This document shows positions 1 through 6,189 of a stretch of DNA of 12,460 nt, piece by piece. Position 1 is the first letter of the stretch; every line of letters begins with the position of its first letter. Made by a program: the position numbers and the translations under genes. Origin of the DNA: Burkholderiaceae bacterium (GTDB taxonomy: Bacteria > Pseudomonadota > Gammaproteobacteria > Burkholderiales > Burkholderiaceae_D); assembly GCA_014379395.1 (NCBI GenBank), contig JACMLV010000651.1, forward strand, positions 1 through 12,460. Direction: 5' to 3'. Under the pieces are notes generated by a model, which had not been told where the DNA came from, made no database searches, and was given only the letters and a program-made list of their open reading frames with translations.

Positions 1-93
1 GCGCGCCAGATCGACCACGAAGCCGGCCTCCATCAAGCCCTGCCGCAGGTAGTCGCCGGTCTTCTGCTCGTCCTCCACCACAAGAATTTTCAT
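1..93 (-). CDS. Heavy-metal-type response regulator (CusR/CopR/IrlR-like), N-terminus only
   Basis: Only the first 31 residues are present; the rest runs off the left edge. The protein begins MKILVVEDEQKTGDYL and continues with a GLMEAGFVVDLA segment. This is the start of a CheY-like receiver domain: a beta strand followed by the acidic pair E7-D8 that helps bind Mg2+. The phosphoacceptor aspartate (near residue 51) and the C-terminal OmpR-type winged helix would lie outside the window. The 'KTGxYLxxGLxEAGFVVD' pattern is typical of the CusR/CopR/IrlR group, which pairs with a membrane histidine kinase and controls copper, silver or other metal efflux genes. The start codon is the ATG read from 93 to 91; the ribosome site is weak (GCGGG). 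A probable box for this regulator lies upstream at 160-175. The family call is firm, but the metal specificity cannot be seen. Confidence 0.85.
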   Translation of the reverse strand, partial: MKILVVEDEQKTGDYLRQGLMEAGFVVDLAR

Positions 94-159
94 GCCCGCA
101 TCCGTCGCCTTGATGATCGATGCCGCAATTGTGCATGAGCGCGCCGGGCAATTGCCGAC

Positions 160-175
160 ATTACAGAAAAGTAAT
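160..175. promoter_or_regulatory. Putative metal-response-regulator box (inverted repeat ATTAC-N6-GTAAT)
   Basis: ATTAC at 160-164 and GTAAT at 171-175 form a perfect inverted repeat around AGAAAA. It lies 67 bases upstream of the response regulator start. CopR/CusR/CzcR-type regulators are known to bind TTAC-spacer-GTAA dyads near their own promoters, so autoregulation is the natural reading. No convincing -35/-10 pair was found next to it. Confidence 0.45.
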
Positions 176-299
176 CCGCAAGTCAGGGTCGGGTGGCGCC
201 GGCGCATCGGCAGGATGGCCGGCAGCCGATTACCAGCGCATCGCCAAGGCGACAGACTTGCCGCGACAAAACGATTCAGGACCGCCGCAGATGCGCACC

Positions 300-408
300 G
301 ACAGCCGCCCCCTCATCGGCGCCCGCCGCCGGCCTGATCGAGCAATACAAGGCCGACCGCGAGGCCGTCTACAACACTTGGCTCATCGGCGGCGAGGCGA
401 CCAAATAG
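300..408 (+). pseudogene. Coding-like gene remnant, C-terminal piece, unrecognised
   Basis: In the frame ending at the TAG at 406-408, the peptide contains LIEQYKADREAVYNTWLI followed by GGEATK. From about 334 the third codon positions are nearly all G or C, as in real genes of this window. The composition is protein-like, unlike the arginine- and proline-rich nonsense upstream in the same frame. There is no plausible start codon or ribosome site for it: upstream in-frame sequence back to 193 does not look coding. I do not recognise the family. The best reading is a truncated remnant left at the edge of the accessory segment. A chance open frame is possible, because only about 25 codons look good. 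Confidence 0.35.
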
Positions 409-413
409 GAGGT
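407..413 (+). promoter_or_regulatory. Orphan Shine-Dalgarno sequence AGGAGGT
   Basis: AGGAGGT overlaps the stop codon of the remnant ending at 408, as it would between two coupled genes. No plus-strand gene follows: the GTG frame starting at 412 is antisense to the 161-residue gene. It may mark where a downstream gene was replaced by the toxin-antitoxin cassette, or it may be chance. Confidence 0.25.
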
Positions 414-420
414 GGGAACC

Positions 421-906
421 TCAGGCGGCCTTCTTGCCTTTGAACGGCAGCTGAAGCTCCTCCACGTCATACGTGAAGTCCAAGGGTATTTGGATCGACT
501 TCTGCAGCGGATCCTTCGCGTTATACACGTCCACATCCGTTTTCAGCTGGAAGCAGTCGCCTACGATTTGCTGGCGGCGCTGGGAAAACGATCGCACAAA
601 GTGCTCCCGCGGCGCGCGCTCGTCGTCGATGTCCGCCCAGAGCGACATCGTCCTGCTGCCATTCTTCGAGCGGACTGCATGCTTGGCCCGGTAGCGCTGG
701 CCACTTTCGCTGGTGCGGTACTCCTCCCGCCAGACTTGGGAAATATCTGCCGCGATCGCATCGATAACAGTTCGTACGCTCGGCTTGTGCAAGCCGTTCT
801 TGTAGGCCCATTCGGCCACATGATGCGGATCGAACAAGCCGTCACCGCCCACCTCGGCCTGGTAGCGATCGAGATAGGCCTTCACCTGATTTACATAAGC
901 TGTCAT
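421..906 (-). CDS. Hypothetical protein, third gene of the toxin-antitoxin cassette
   Basis: A 161-residue soluble, charged protein that I do not recognise. It has no signal peptide, membrane segment, cysteine cluster or known catalytic motif. The N-terminal third (about 1-60) looks helical, including a stretch around YLDRYQAEVG and VRTVIDAIAADISQVW. Residues 60-115 are rich in arginine and lysine, which could suit nucleic-acid contact, and contain a TMSLWADIDDE segment. The C-terminal part (115-155) looks like beta strands and ends in a basic tail, FKGKKAA. The start is the ATG at 906-904, preceded by AAGGAA at a suitable distance. It begins 15 bases after the stop of the antitoxin-protease gene and reads the same way, so it is probably cotranscribed with it. 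That position suggests a partner, chaperone or protease target of the system; this is inference. Confidence 0.8.
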   Translation of the reverse strand: MTAYVNQVKAYLDRYQAEVGGDGLFDPHHVAEWAYKNGLHKPSVRTVIDAIAADISQVWREEYRTSESGQRYRAKHAVRSKNGSRTMSLWADIDDERAPREHFVRSFSQRRQQIVGDCFQLKTDVDVYNAKDPLQKSIQIPLDFTYDVEELQLPFKGKKAA

Positions 907-921
907 CTTATTCCTTAACGG

Positions 922-2040
922 TTATTCAGAAAACGAACCCCAACCGTCGGCGTCGGCCGACGGCAACACACACGCCCGCACCTTCACCTGGTGCTTGCGA
1001 AGAAAATCATGTCGGCCCAGCTTGCGCTGCAGCTGCCCGACCACCAGCCCCGGATGCACCTGAATGCGCTGCGCGAACGACAATACCTTCTGCTCTGAAA
1101 AATACGGCTGGACGCGCGCGATGAAGTTCTCAAGCTGATCCTGGGGAACGCAAAAATCCGCCCCCGCCTTGTTCGCGCGCACTTCGCACTCGGCCAAACC
1201 GTCCTTGTCGTCGCCAACGTCCGTGTCGATGACGGGCTCGTCCTCGTCCTTGCCATCCTCGCGCAGAACATGCTCGATCTCATGGCGCAGCACGAACCAG
1301 AAGTTGTCGATGCGGTCGAAGCGCATCGACATGCCGATGACCGGCTGGTCGATGGCGAGCCAGAAACAGGCGCCGTCAAGCTTCGAGCCGGCCACGGCTT
1401 CGACAAGCACCAGCCGCACACCGGCTTCTGCCAAGATGCGCGGCACATGCCGCGTTTCTTCCGGTGCCAAGACGAGCGCTTTGAGCTTCTCGACGGCCGC
1501 GAGCAGCTTCTCGCGGGAATAGGGGGAAATGGTCTGCTGCACTGCCATCGCCCGGACGCGAAAGAGCCACGCTAATTGCAAAGGCGTGACGTCCATCGCC
1601 GCGTCAGTCTTCTTCGCGCGATGATTCAGTCCGGCCTGGGCATCCATATCAGGAATATTGAAAAACTCGCAGAAACGCTGCTCGAGCACATCGAGATTCT
1701 CGCTAGCACGGATCCAGCCGCGGCGCAGCATCTCGCGCACCGGGAATTTGCTGTACAGGCGCGACTTCCGCGCAACGTCATTGTTAGCAATCTTGACCTT
1801 AGAGAGCTGATAGAGGCTCTCCAGGTTCATCCAATACTCGGCCGACGTTCCAAATGCATCAGCCAGACCGCGGGCGGTTTCCGGGGTAATGCCGCGCTTC
1901 CCAGCGATCAATTCGCTGATAAGGCGGGGTGGGCGGTTCAAAATATCCGCCAGCTCACGCTGGCTCCACTCCCGCGCTTCCAGCTCTTCGCGCAGGAATT
2001 CTCCCGGCGGAAATACCTCAGCAGGCATACGTGCGTTCAT
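922..2040 (-). CDS. higA: HigA-type antitoxin fused to an ImmA/IrrE metallopeptidase domain
   Basis: A 372-residue protein in two parts. Residues about 8-75 are a HigA-type XRE helix-turn-helix: PPGEFLREELE, WSQRELADILNRPPRLISELI, then ITPETARGLADAFGTSAEYW, the usual signature of HigA antitoxins. Residues about 195-320 are an ImmA/IrrE (M78-like) domain with the zinc motif HEIEH at 253-257 inside FVLRHEIEHVL, and a downstream EVRAN (286-290) leading to FCVP, matching the E-x2-AN part of the family. Ordinary HigA is only about 100 residues, so this is the long fused form. The first part should bind toxin and operator; the second is a predicted zinc protease, as in phage regulators that cleave repressors. 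The start has GGAGAG at 2049-2044. It follows the toxin gene by 14 bases, giving the toxin-first order typical of higBA. Protease activity is predicted only. Confidence 0.9.
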   Translation of the reverse strand: MNARMPAEVFPPGEFLREELEAREWSQRELADILNRPPRLISELIAGKRGITPETARGLADAFGTSAEYWMNLESLYQLSKVKIANNDVARKSRLYSKFPVREMLRRGWIRASENLDVLEQRFCEFFNIPDMDAQAGLNHRAKKTDAAMDVTPLQLAWLFRVRAMAVQQTISPYSREKLLAAVEKLKALVLAPEETRHVPRILAEAGVRLVLVEAVAGSKLDGACFWLAIDQPVIGMSMRFDRIDNFWFVLRHEIEHVLREDGKDEDEPVIDTDVGDDKDGLAECEVRANKAGADFCVPQDQLENFIARVQPYFSEQKVLSFAQRIQVHPGLVVGQLQRKLGRHDFLRKHQVKVRACVLPSADADGWGSFSE

Positions 2041-2054
2041 GGTCTCTCCAATTT

Positions 2055-2351
2055 CTAGTGGTAATCGACAATCTCAACAATCCCGACGATTTTGCATGGA
2101 TGGCTGCCCCGGATTTCCAGAATAAGCCGCCACTGCAAATTTAGTCGGATTGAATGCTGTCCTTCCCGATCTCCCTTTAACTTTTCAAAGTGCAACGCCT
2201 TCGCGGCATAAAAATCGCGCTCATCCAGAAAGGACCGAATCTGTTGCATGCGTTTTCGATAGGCGCGCACGACCTCTTGTGAATGGCCAGCGGTGAACTG
2301 GGCATCAATCTCCAAGCGGTCTAGGTCATCATCGTCAAATTTAACGTCCAT
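2055..2351 (-). CDS. higB: HigB/RelE-superfamily toxin (plasmid-maintenance killer type)
   Basis: A 98-residue protein of normal length for the HigB/killer family within the RelE/ParE superfamily. These are ribosome-dependent mRNA interferases neutralised by the antitoxin encoded just downstream. Visible family features are the N-terminal FDDDDLDRLE strand-helix, the RAYRKRMQQIR helix, the FEKLKGDREGQHSIRL core, the QWRLILEI strand with R75, and the conserved C-terminal DYH ending at H98. The ATG at 2351 matches the usual N-terminus of the family. It has no Shine-Dalgarno sequence and lies exactly where transcription is predicted to begin from the promoter at 2358-2386, so the message may be leaderless. 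It is the first gene of the three-gene minus-strand unit. GC is lower than in the hsd genes: one counted line (2161-2220) is 50%. Confidence 0.9.
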   Translation of the reverse strand: MDVKFDDDDLDRLEIDAQFTAGHSQEVVRAYRKRMQQIRSFLDERDFYAAKALHFEKLKGDREGQHSIRLNLQWRLILEIRGSHPCKIVGIVEIVDYH

Positions 2352-2357
2352 GTTGCA

Positions 2358-2386
2358 AGTCTAGGGCAGCTTGAAAATCAAGTCAA
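2358..2386 (-). promoter_or_regulatory. Sigma-70-type promoter of the higB operon
   Basis: On the minus strand there is a -35 box TTGACT (2386-2381), a 17-base spacer and a -10 box TAGACT (2363-2358). Both boxes are close to consensus and the spacing is ideal. The seventh base after the -10 box is the A of the higB ATG (2351), so the predicted mRNA would start at or within a base or two of the start codon. Confidence 0.7.
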
Positions 2387-2419
2387 GTCCACAATTACAC
2401 CAAGTGTAATTGTGGACTT
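2385..2419. promoter_or_regulatory. Perfect 16-bp inverted repeat, probable HigA operator
   Basis: The arms are AAGTCCACAATTACAC (2385-2400) and GTGTAATTGTGGACTT (2404-2419), exact reverse complements separated by CAA. The repeat abuts the -35 box of the higB promoter and overlaps it by two bases, a place where a bound repressor would block RNA polymerase. XRE-type antitoxins bind such dyads to autorepress their operon, so this is the likely operator of the antitoxin encoded at 922-2040. It could also form an RNA hairpin, but no clear U tract follows on either strand. Confidence 0.75.
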
Positions 2420-2657
2420 TCTGCAGAATAATTCATAGACCATTTACCGAATCACGGGTGAGCAATCGACTCTCACCAATCACTCAACGCCAGCACGGCT
2501 ACGACCATGGTCTGCGGCAGGGTGCAACTGGCTTATTTGGCGGAGCGCCCCGCCGTCACATTCGGCCACATGTGATCGTCGGCCTTTTCGGATTGCCATC
2601 GCGGCGCCGGCGCTATAGACTCGGCGACGCCATTTAGCCCGCCATCCAAAGCCTTCC
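2420..2657. other. Intergenic region between the toxin-antitoxin promoter and ykgJ
   Basis: No convincing gene is visible; the frames here are arginine-rich and have no recognisable domain. A weak plus-strand promoter for the next gene is possible: TTGCCA at 2593-2598 and TATAGA at 2614-2619, but the spacer is only 15 bases. A small dyad TCACAT-N8-ATGTGA at 2556-2575 has no assigned role. Confidence 0.5.
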
Positions 2658-2915
2658 ATGAACTGTCGTCCAAACTGCGGCGCCTGCTGCACCGCCCCCT
2701 CCATTTCCAGCCCGATTCCCGGCATGCCGGACGGCAAGCCGGCCGGCGTGCGCTGCATCCAGCTCGACGCCGATGAGCGCTGCAAGATTTTCGGCCATCC
2801 CGAGCGGCCGGCCGTCTGCGGCTCGCTGCAACCGGACGCAGTGATGTGCGGCGACAGCCGCGAGCAGGCGATGCGCTGGCTGGGTTGCCTGGAAGAGCAG
2901 ACCCAGCCCGAATAA
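2658..2915 (+). CDS. YkgJ-family cysteine-cluster protein (UPF0153-like)
   Basis: An 85-residue protein with nine cysteines (3, 7, 10, 11, 33, 42, 54, 64 and 77), opening with the MNCRPNCGACC cluster. The SISSPIPGMPDGKPAGVRC segment and a later CKIFGHPERPAVC segment are typical of the short YkgJ/zinc- or iron-chelating family of proteobacteria. The cysteines are expected to hold a metal ion or cluster; the biological role of the family is not established. The ATG at 2658 gives the normal family N-terminus but lacks a strong Shine-Dalgarno sequence. The gene points towards hsdM and ends 89 bases before it. Nothing links it to defence, so it is probably a resident gene between two acquired blocks. 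Confidence 0.85.
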   Translation: MNCRPNCGACCTAPSISSPIPGMPDGKPAGVRCIQLDADERCKIFGHPERPAVCGSLQPDAVMCGDSREQAMRWLGCLEEQTQPE

Positions 2916-2958
2916 GCCCGCGCGCCGCGTCCCAACGTGCAATTAGGCGTTGCCGATC

Positions 2959-2999
2959 TGAAATGTTATTGTTTGTTTTTGAGTTTGTTTTATTTAGGA
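2959..2999 (+). promoter_or_regulatory. T-rich leader in front of hsdM, with its Shine-Dalgarno AGGA
   Basis: A strikingly T-rich stretch in an otherwise GC-rich context runs up to the AGGA at 2996-2999, which sits five bases before the hsdM ATG at 3005. It is the likely promoter/leader of the restriction-modification operon. I could not find a -35/-10 pair with normal spacing: TTGCCG at 2950-2955 has no matching -10. Confidence 0.4.
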
Positions 3000-3004
3000 T
3001 GTCA

Positions 3005-4846
3005 ATGAATCACCAAGCCCTGTCGTCCTTCATCTGGTCGGTCGCCGACCTGCTGCGCGGCGACTACAAGCAGTCCGAGTACGGCCGCATCATCCTGCCC
3101 TTCACCATCCTGCGCCGGCTCGACTGCGTGCTGGAATCCACCAAGCCGGCCGTGCTGGCCGAGTTCGACGCGAAGACCAAGGCCGGCCTGAACCCCGGCC
3201 CGTTCATGGAGCGCGCGGCGGGCCAGAGTTTCTACAACGCCTCGCCGCTCGACCTGGTCAAGCTGCTGGGCGACCAGGACCACATCCGCCAGAACCTGTA
3301 CGCCTACGTGCAGGCGTTCTCGCCGGCCGCGCGCGACATCTTCGAGCGCTTCGACTTCTACACCATGGTCGAGCGGCTGGCCAAATCGAACCTGCTCTAT
3401 CTGGTCGCCGAGAAGTTCGCCAACATCGACCTGCACCCGGACGTCGTCGACAACGCCAGCATGGGCCAGGTGTTCGAGGAACTGATCCGCAAGTTCGCCG
3501 AAATCTCGAACGAAACCGCCGGGGAGCACTTCACGCCGCGCGAAGTCATCCGCCTGATGGTGAACCTGCTGTTCATCGAGGACGACGACGTGCTCGCCCC
3601 CGGCAACGCCGTCGTGCGCACCATCTACGACCCCACCGCCGGCACCGGCGGCATGCTCTCGGTCGCCGGCGAATACCTGCTGGAACACAACCCGCAGGCC
3701 AGGCTGACGATGTACGGCCAGGAGCTCAACGACGAGTCCTACGCCATCTGCAAGGCCGACATGCTCATCAAGGGCCAGCCGGTCGAGAACATCGCCGCCG
3801 GCAACACGCTCAGCGAAGACGGCCACGGCGGCCGCAAGTTCGACTACATGCTCTCCAATCCGCCTTTCGGCGTCGAGTGGAAAAAGGTCGAAAAGGCGGT
3901 GCGCCAGGAACACGAACAAAAAGGCTTCGACGGCCGCTTCGGCCCCGGCCTGCCGCGCGTCTCCGACGGCTCGATGCTGTTCCTGATGCACCTGCTGTCC
4001 AAGATGCGCCTGGCGCAGGACGGCGGCAGCCGCTTCGGCATCGTGCTCAACGGCTCGCCGCTGTTCACCGGCGGCGCCGGCAGCGGCGAGAGCGAAATCC
4101 GCCGCTACGTGCTGGAGAACGACCTGGTCGAGGCCATCGTCGGATTGCCCACCGACATGTTCTACAACACCGGCATCAGCACCTACGTCTGGATTCTGTC
4201 GAACAAGAAGCCCGACGACCGCAGGGGCTTCGTGCAGCTCATCGACGCCAGCGGCTTCTGGCAGAAGATGCGCAAAAGCCTGGGCTCCAAGCGCAAGGAA
4301 ATGAACGACGACCACATCGCCACCGTGACGCGCCTGTTCGGCGACTTCACCGAGGCCGAGCTGGTGACGCTGTTCGACGCCGCCGGTAAGCAGGTCGGCG
4401 AGCCGCGGCTCGTCACCAACACCGACAACCCGCCGGCCGCGCCCGAGGGCGGCAAGCTCAAGCGCGTGCCCGTCTCGCGCATCTTCAGGAACAACGAGTT
4501 CGGCTACACCACCCTGACCGTCGAACGCCCGCTGCGCGACGAAAACGGCGAGCCGGTGCTTGGCCTGAAGGGCAAGCAAAAAGGCAAGCTCCAGCCAGAC
4601 AGCGCGCTGCGCGACACCGAAAACGTGCCGCTGACGGACGACATCGCCGCCTACTTCAAACGCGAAGTCCTGCCGCACGCGCCCGACGCTTGGATCGACG
4701 AGGAGAAAAGCAAGGTCGGCTACGAGATTCCATTCAACCGCCATTTCTACGTCTTCGAGCCGCCACGCAGCCTGCATACGATTGACGAGGAACTGAAGAC
4801 CGTGACGGCCAGCATCATGAAGATGCTTGAGGAGTTGGCGGAATGA
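3005..4846 (+). CDS. hsdM: Type I restriction-modification system, methyltransferase subunit HsdM
   Basis: A 613-residue N6-adenine DNA methyltransferase subunit that acts with HsdS to modify the host recognition site. The N-terminal helical HsdM_N domain covers about 1-150 (NHQALSSFIWSVADLLRG, then LPFTILRRLDCVL). The catalytic domain begins near GEHFTPRE (173-180). It contains the AdoMet-binding motif DPTAGTGG (209-216) and the catalytic SNPPFG segment (NPPFG 285-289). The length is at the long end for HsdM because of a C-terminal extension (about 440-613) seen in this subgroup. The frame is open back to 2846, but the start at 3005 has AGGA at the right spacing and gives the usual family N-terminus; an ATG two codons earlier (2999) is less well placed. 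Its TGA overlaps the hsdS ATG (ATGA), indicating coupled translation. Confidence 0.96.
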   Translation: MNHQALSSFIWSVADLLRGDYKQSEYGRIILPFTILRRLDCVLESTKPAVLAEFDAKTKAGLNPGPFMERAAGQSFYNASPLDLVKLLGDQDHIRQNLYAYVQAFSPAARDIFERFDFYTMVERLAKSNLLYLVAEKFANIDLHPDVVDNASMGQVFEELIRKFAEISNETAGEHFTPREVIRLMVNLLFIEDDDVLAPGNAVVRTIYDPTAGTGGMLSVAGEYLLEHNPQARLTMYGQELNDESYAICKADMLIKGQPVENIAAGNTLSEDGHGGRKFDYMLSNPPFGVEWKKVEKAVRQEHEQKGFDGRFGPGLPRVSDGSMLFLMHLLSKMRLAQDGGSRFGIVLNGSPLFTGGAGSGESEIRRYVLENDLVEAIVGLPTDMFYNTGISTYVWILSNKKPDDRRGFVQLIDASGFWQKMRKSLGSKRKEMNDDHIATVTRLFGDFTEAELVTLFDAAGKQVGEPRLVTNTDNPPAAPEGGKLKRVPVSRIFRNNEFGYTTLTVERPLRDENGEPVLGLKGKQKGKLQPDSALRDTENVPLTDDIAAYFKREVLPHAPDAWIDEEKSKVGYEIPFNRHFYVFEPPRSLHTIDEELKTVTASIMKMLEELAE

Positions 4847-6189
4847 GTTTGCCGAGGTATGCGGAGTACATGGACAGCGGGGTCGAGTGGTTGGGTGAGT
4901 TGCCTGGACATTGGCAGGTGCGGCAGGCCCGGCGCCTTTTCGAGCAGCGTCGGGACAACGCACTTCCTGAGGACGAGCAGCTTTCTGCGACTCAAAAGTA
5001 TGGAGTAATTCCCCAGCGCTTGTTCATGGAGCAAGAGGACCAGAAGGTAGTTTTGGCACTGAGCGGTTTGGACAATTTCAAGCACTTGGAGCCAGACGAT
5101 TTCGTTATCAGCTTGCGCAGCTTTCAGGGTGGCATCGAGCGGAGTCGCTATGGCGGCTGTGTCAGCCCCGCCTATACAGTGCTGCGGCCGATGCCTGGAT
5201 TGGTCGCTCGGTATTGGGAGTATTTACTGAAGTGCACACCATACATTGCAGCGCTACAAACTACTACCGATGGCATTCGTGACGGCAAGAACATCAGCTA
5301 CGGCCAATTTGGTGGACTGTGCGTGCCGTTGGCACCGGAAAATGAGCAAACTGCTATCGGGGCCTTTCTCGACAACGAAATCGGCAAAATTGATACGCTA
5401 ATTGCAGAACAGGAAAAGCTCATCCCCCTGCTGGCCGAAAAGCGCCAGGCCACCATCTCCCAAGCAGTCACTCGCGGCCTCAATCCCGCTGCCCCAACTA
5501 AGGACACCGGCCTAGCGTGGCTAGGAAAAATGCCGGCGCATTGGAATATGACAAGGCTCAAGTATGCAACCAGCTTGATTGCGGATTGCCCACATGAAAC
5601 ACCCGTGTATGACGAAGAAGGTACCTATAAAGTCGTCCGTACGGCTGACATCACTGAGGGCCAATTGCACGCCAATGATATGTACTGCGTGAACGAGGTC
5701 GAGTACCAAAAACGTATTCGGCGCCATGCGCTCAGAAAGGATGACCTCGTCTATGGCCGCGAAGGTGAACGTTGGGGATTTGCCGCTCAAGTGCCAGAAG
5801 ATGAAAAGTTTTGCCTCGGTCAGCGAATGATGCAGTTCCGTTCCACGGACACGATGCATCCTCGCTACCTAATGTGGCAGCTCAACTCTTTAAGCACATA
5901 CCGCCAGGGCCAGATAGATACGGTTGGAGCCGCCGCACCGCATGTGAATGTGGGAACAATCCGTAATTATTATCTTGCTGAGCCTCCTTTGAAAGAGCAA
6001 AAGGAAATATTCGCATTCCTTGATTCTGAAAGTACCAAACTCGACGTCCTCACGACCGAGGCCAAACGCGTTATCGCCCTGTTGAAGGAACGCCGCAGCG
6101 CCCTGATCGCCGCCGCCGTCACCGGCCAAATCGACGTGCGCGGCGCGGTGGCGCGGCCGGCCGCAACTATGGAAGCCATGGCCGCATGA
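4843..6189 (+). CDS. hsdS: Type I restriction-modification system, specificity subunit HsdS
   Basis: A 448-residue specificity subunit that sets the DNA target for both the methylase and the restriction complex. It has the expected two-fold layout. The first half opens with SGVEWLGELPGHW (12-24), followed by target recognition domain 1 (about 25-165) and a long helix (about 167-212: PENEQTAIGAFLDNEIGKID, EKLIPLLAEKRQATI). The second half repeats this with TGLAWLGKMPAHW (222-234), recognition domain 2 (about 235-380) and a second helix (about 384-428: KEQKEIFAFLDSESTKLD, IALLKERRSALIAAAVTG). Two domains joined by spacer helices imply a bipartite target, which cannot be read from sequence. The recognition-domain DNA is poorer in GC than hsdM (50% in line 5581-5640). 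ATGA overlaps occur at both ends of the gene. Confidence 0.95.
   Translation: MSLPRYAEYMDSGVEWLGELPGHWQVRQARRLFEQRRDNALPEDEQLSATQKYGVIPQRLFMEQEDQKVVLALSGLDNFKHLEPDDFVISLRSFQGGIERSRYGGCVSPAYTVLRPMPGLVARYWEYLLKCTPYIAALQTTTDGIRDGKNISYGQFGGLCVPLAPENEQTAIGAFLDNEIGKIDTLIAEQEKLIPLLAEKRQATISQAVTRGLNPAAPTKDTGLAWLGKMPAHWNMTRLKYATSLIADCPHETPVYDEEGTYKVVRTADITEGQLHANDMYCVNEVEYQKRIRRHALRKDDLVYGREGERWGFAAQVPEDEKFCLGQRMMQFRSTDTMHPRYLMWQLNSLSTYRQGQIDTVGAAAPHVNVGTIRNYYLAEPPLKEQKEIFAFLDSESTKLDVLTTEAKRVIALLKERRSALIAAAVTGQIDVRGAVARPAATMEAMAA

Larger units (their letters stand above)
94..420. other. Intergenic region without an intact gene
   Basis: This stretch separates the response regulator start from the end of the 161-residue gene. 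It holds the dyad at 160-175, low-quality short reading frames, a coding-like remnant near 300-408 and an unattached AGGAGGT at 407-413. A short hairpin, GAGGT-GGGA-ACCTC, at 409-422 overlaps the stop codon of the gene ending at 421. It has no T tract, so I do not call it a terminator. Confidence 0.6.

Noticed and set aside
2556..2575. TCACAT-N8-ATGTGA dyad, CRP-like half sites
   Set aside because: The half sites are in the wrong orientation and spacing for a CRP site (TGTGA-N6-TCACA), and no promoter is clear nearby.
2410..2637. 75-residue plus-strand frame between the toxin-antitoxin promoter and ykgJ
   Set aside because: It starts inside the palindromic operator, has no ribosome site, and its composition does not look like a protein.
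2928..2960. Possible integron attC or attachment-like sequence before hsdM
   Set aside because: CCAAC and GGCGTTG resemble core-site parts, but the consensus fails and no paired simple sites or integrase are present.
3002..4963. Long minus-strand open frame (653 codons) opposite hsdM
   Set aside because: It is antisense to a clear HsdM with catalytic motifs. Its product is a low-complexity Val/Ala/Gly/Glu-rich string, the usual shadow of high-GC codon bias.
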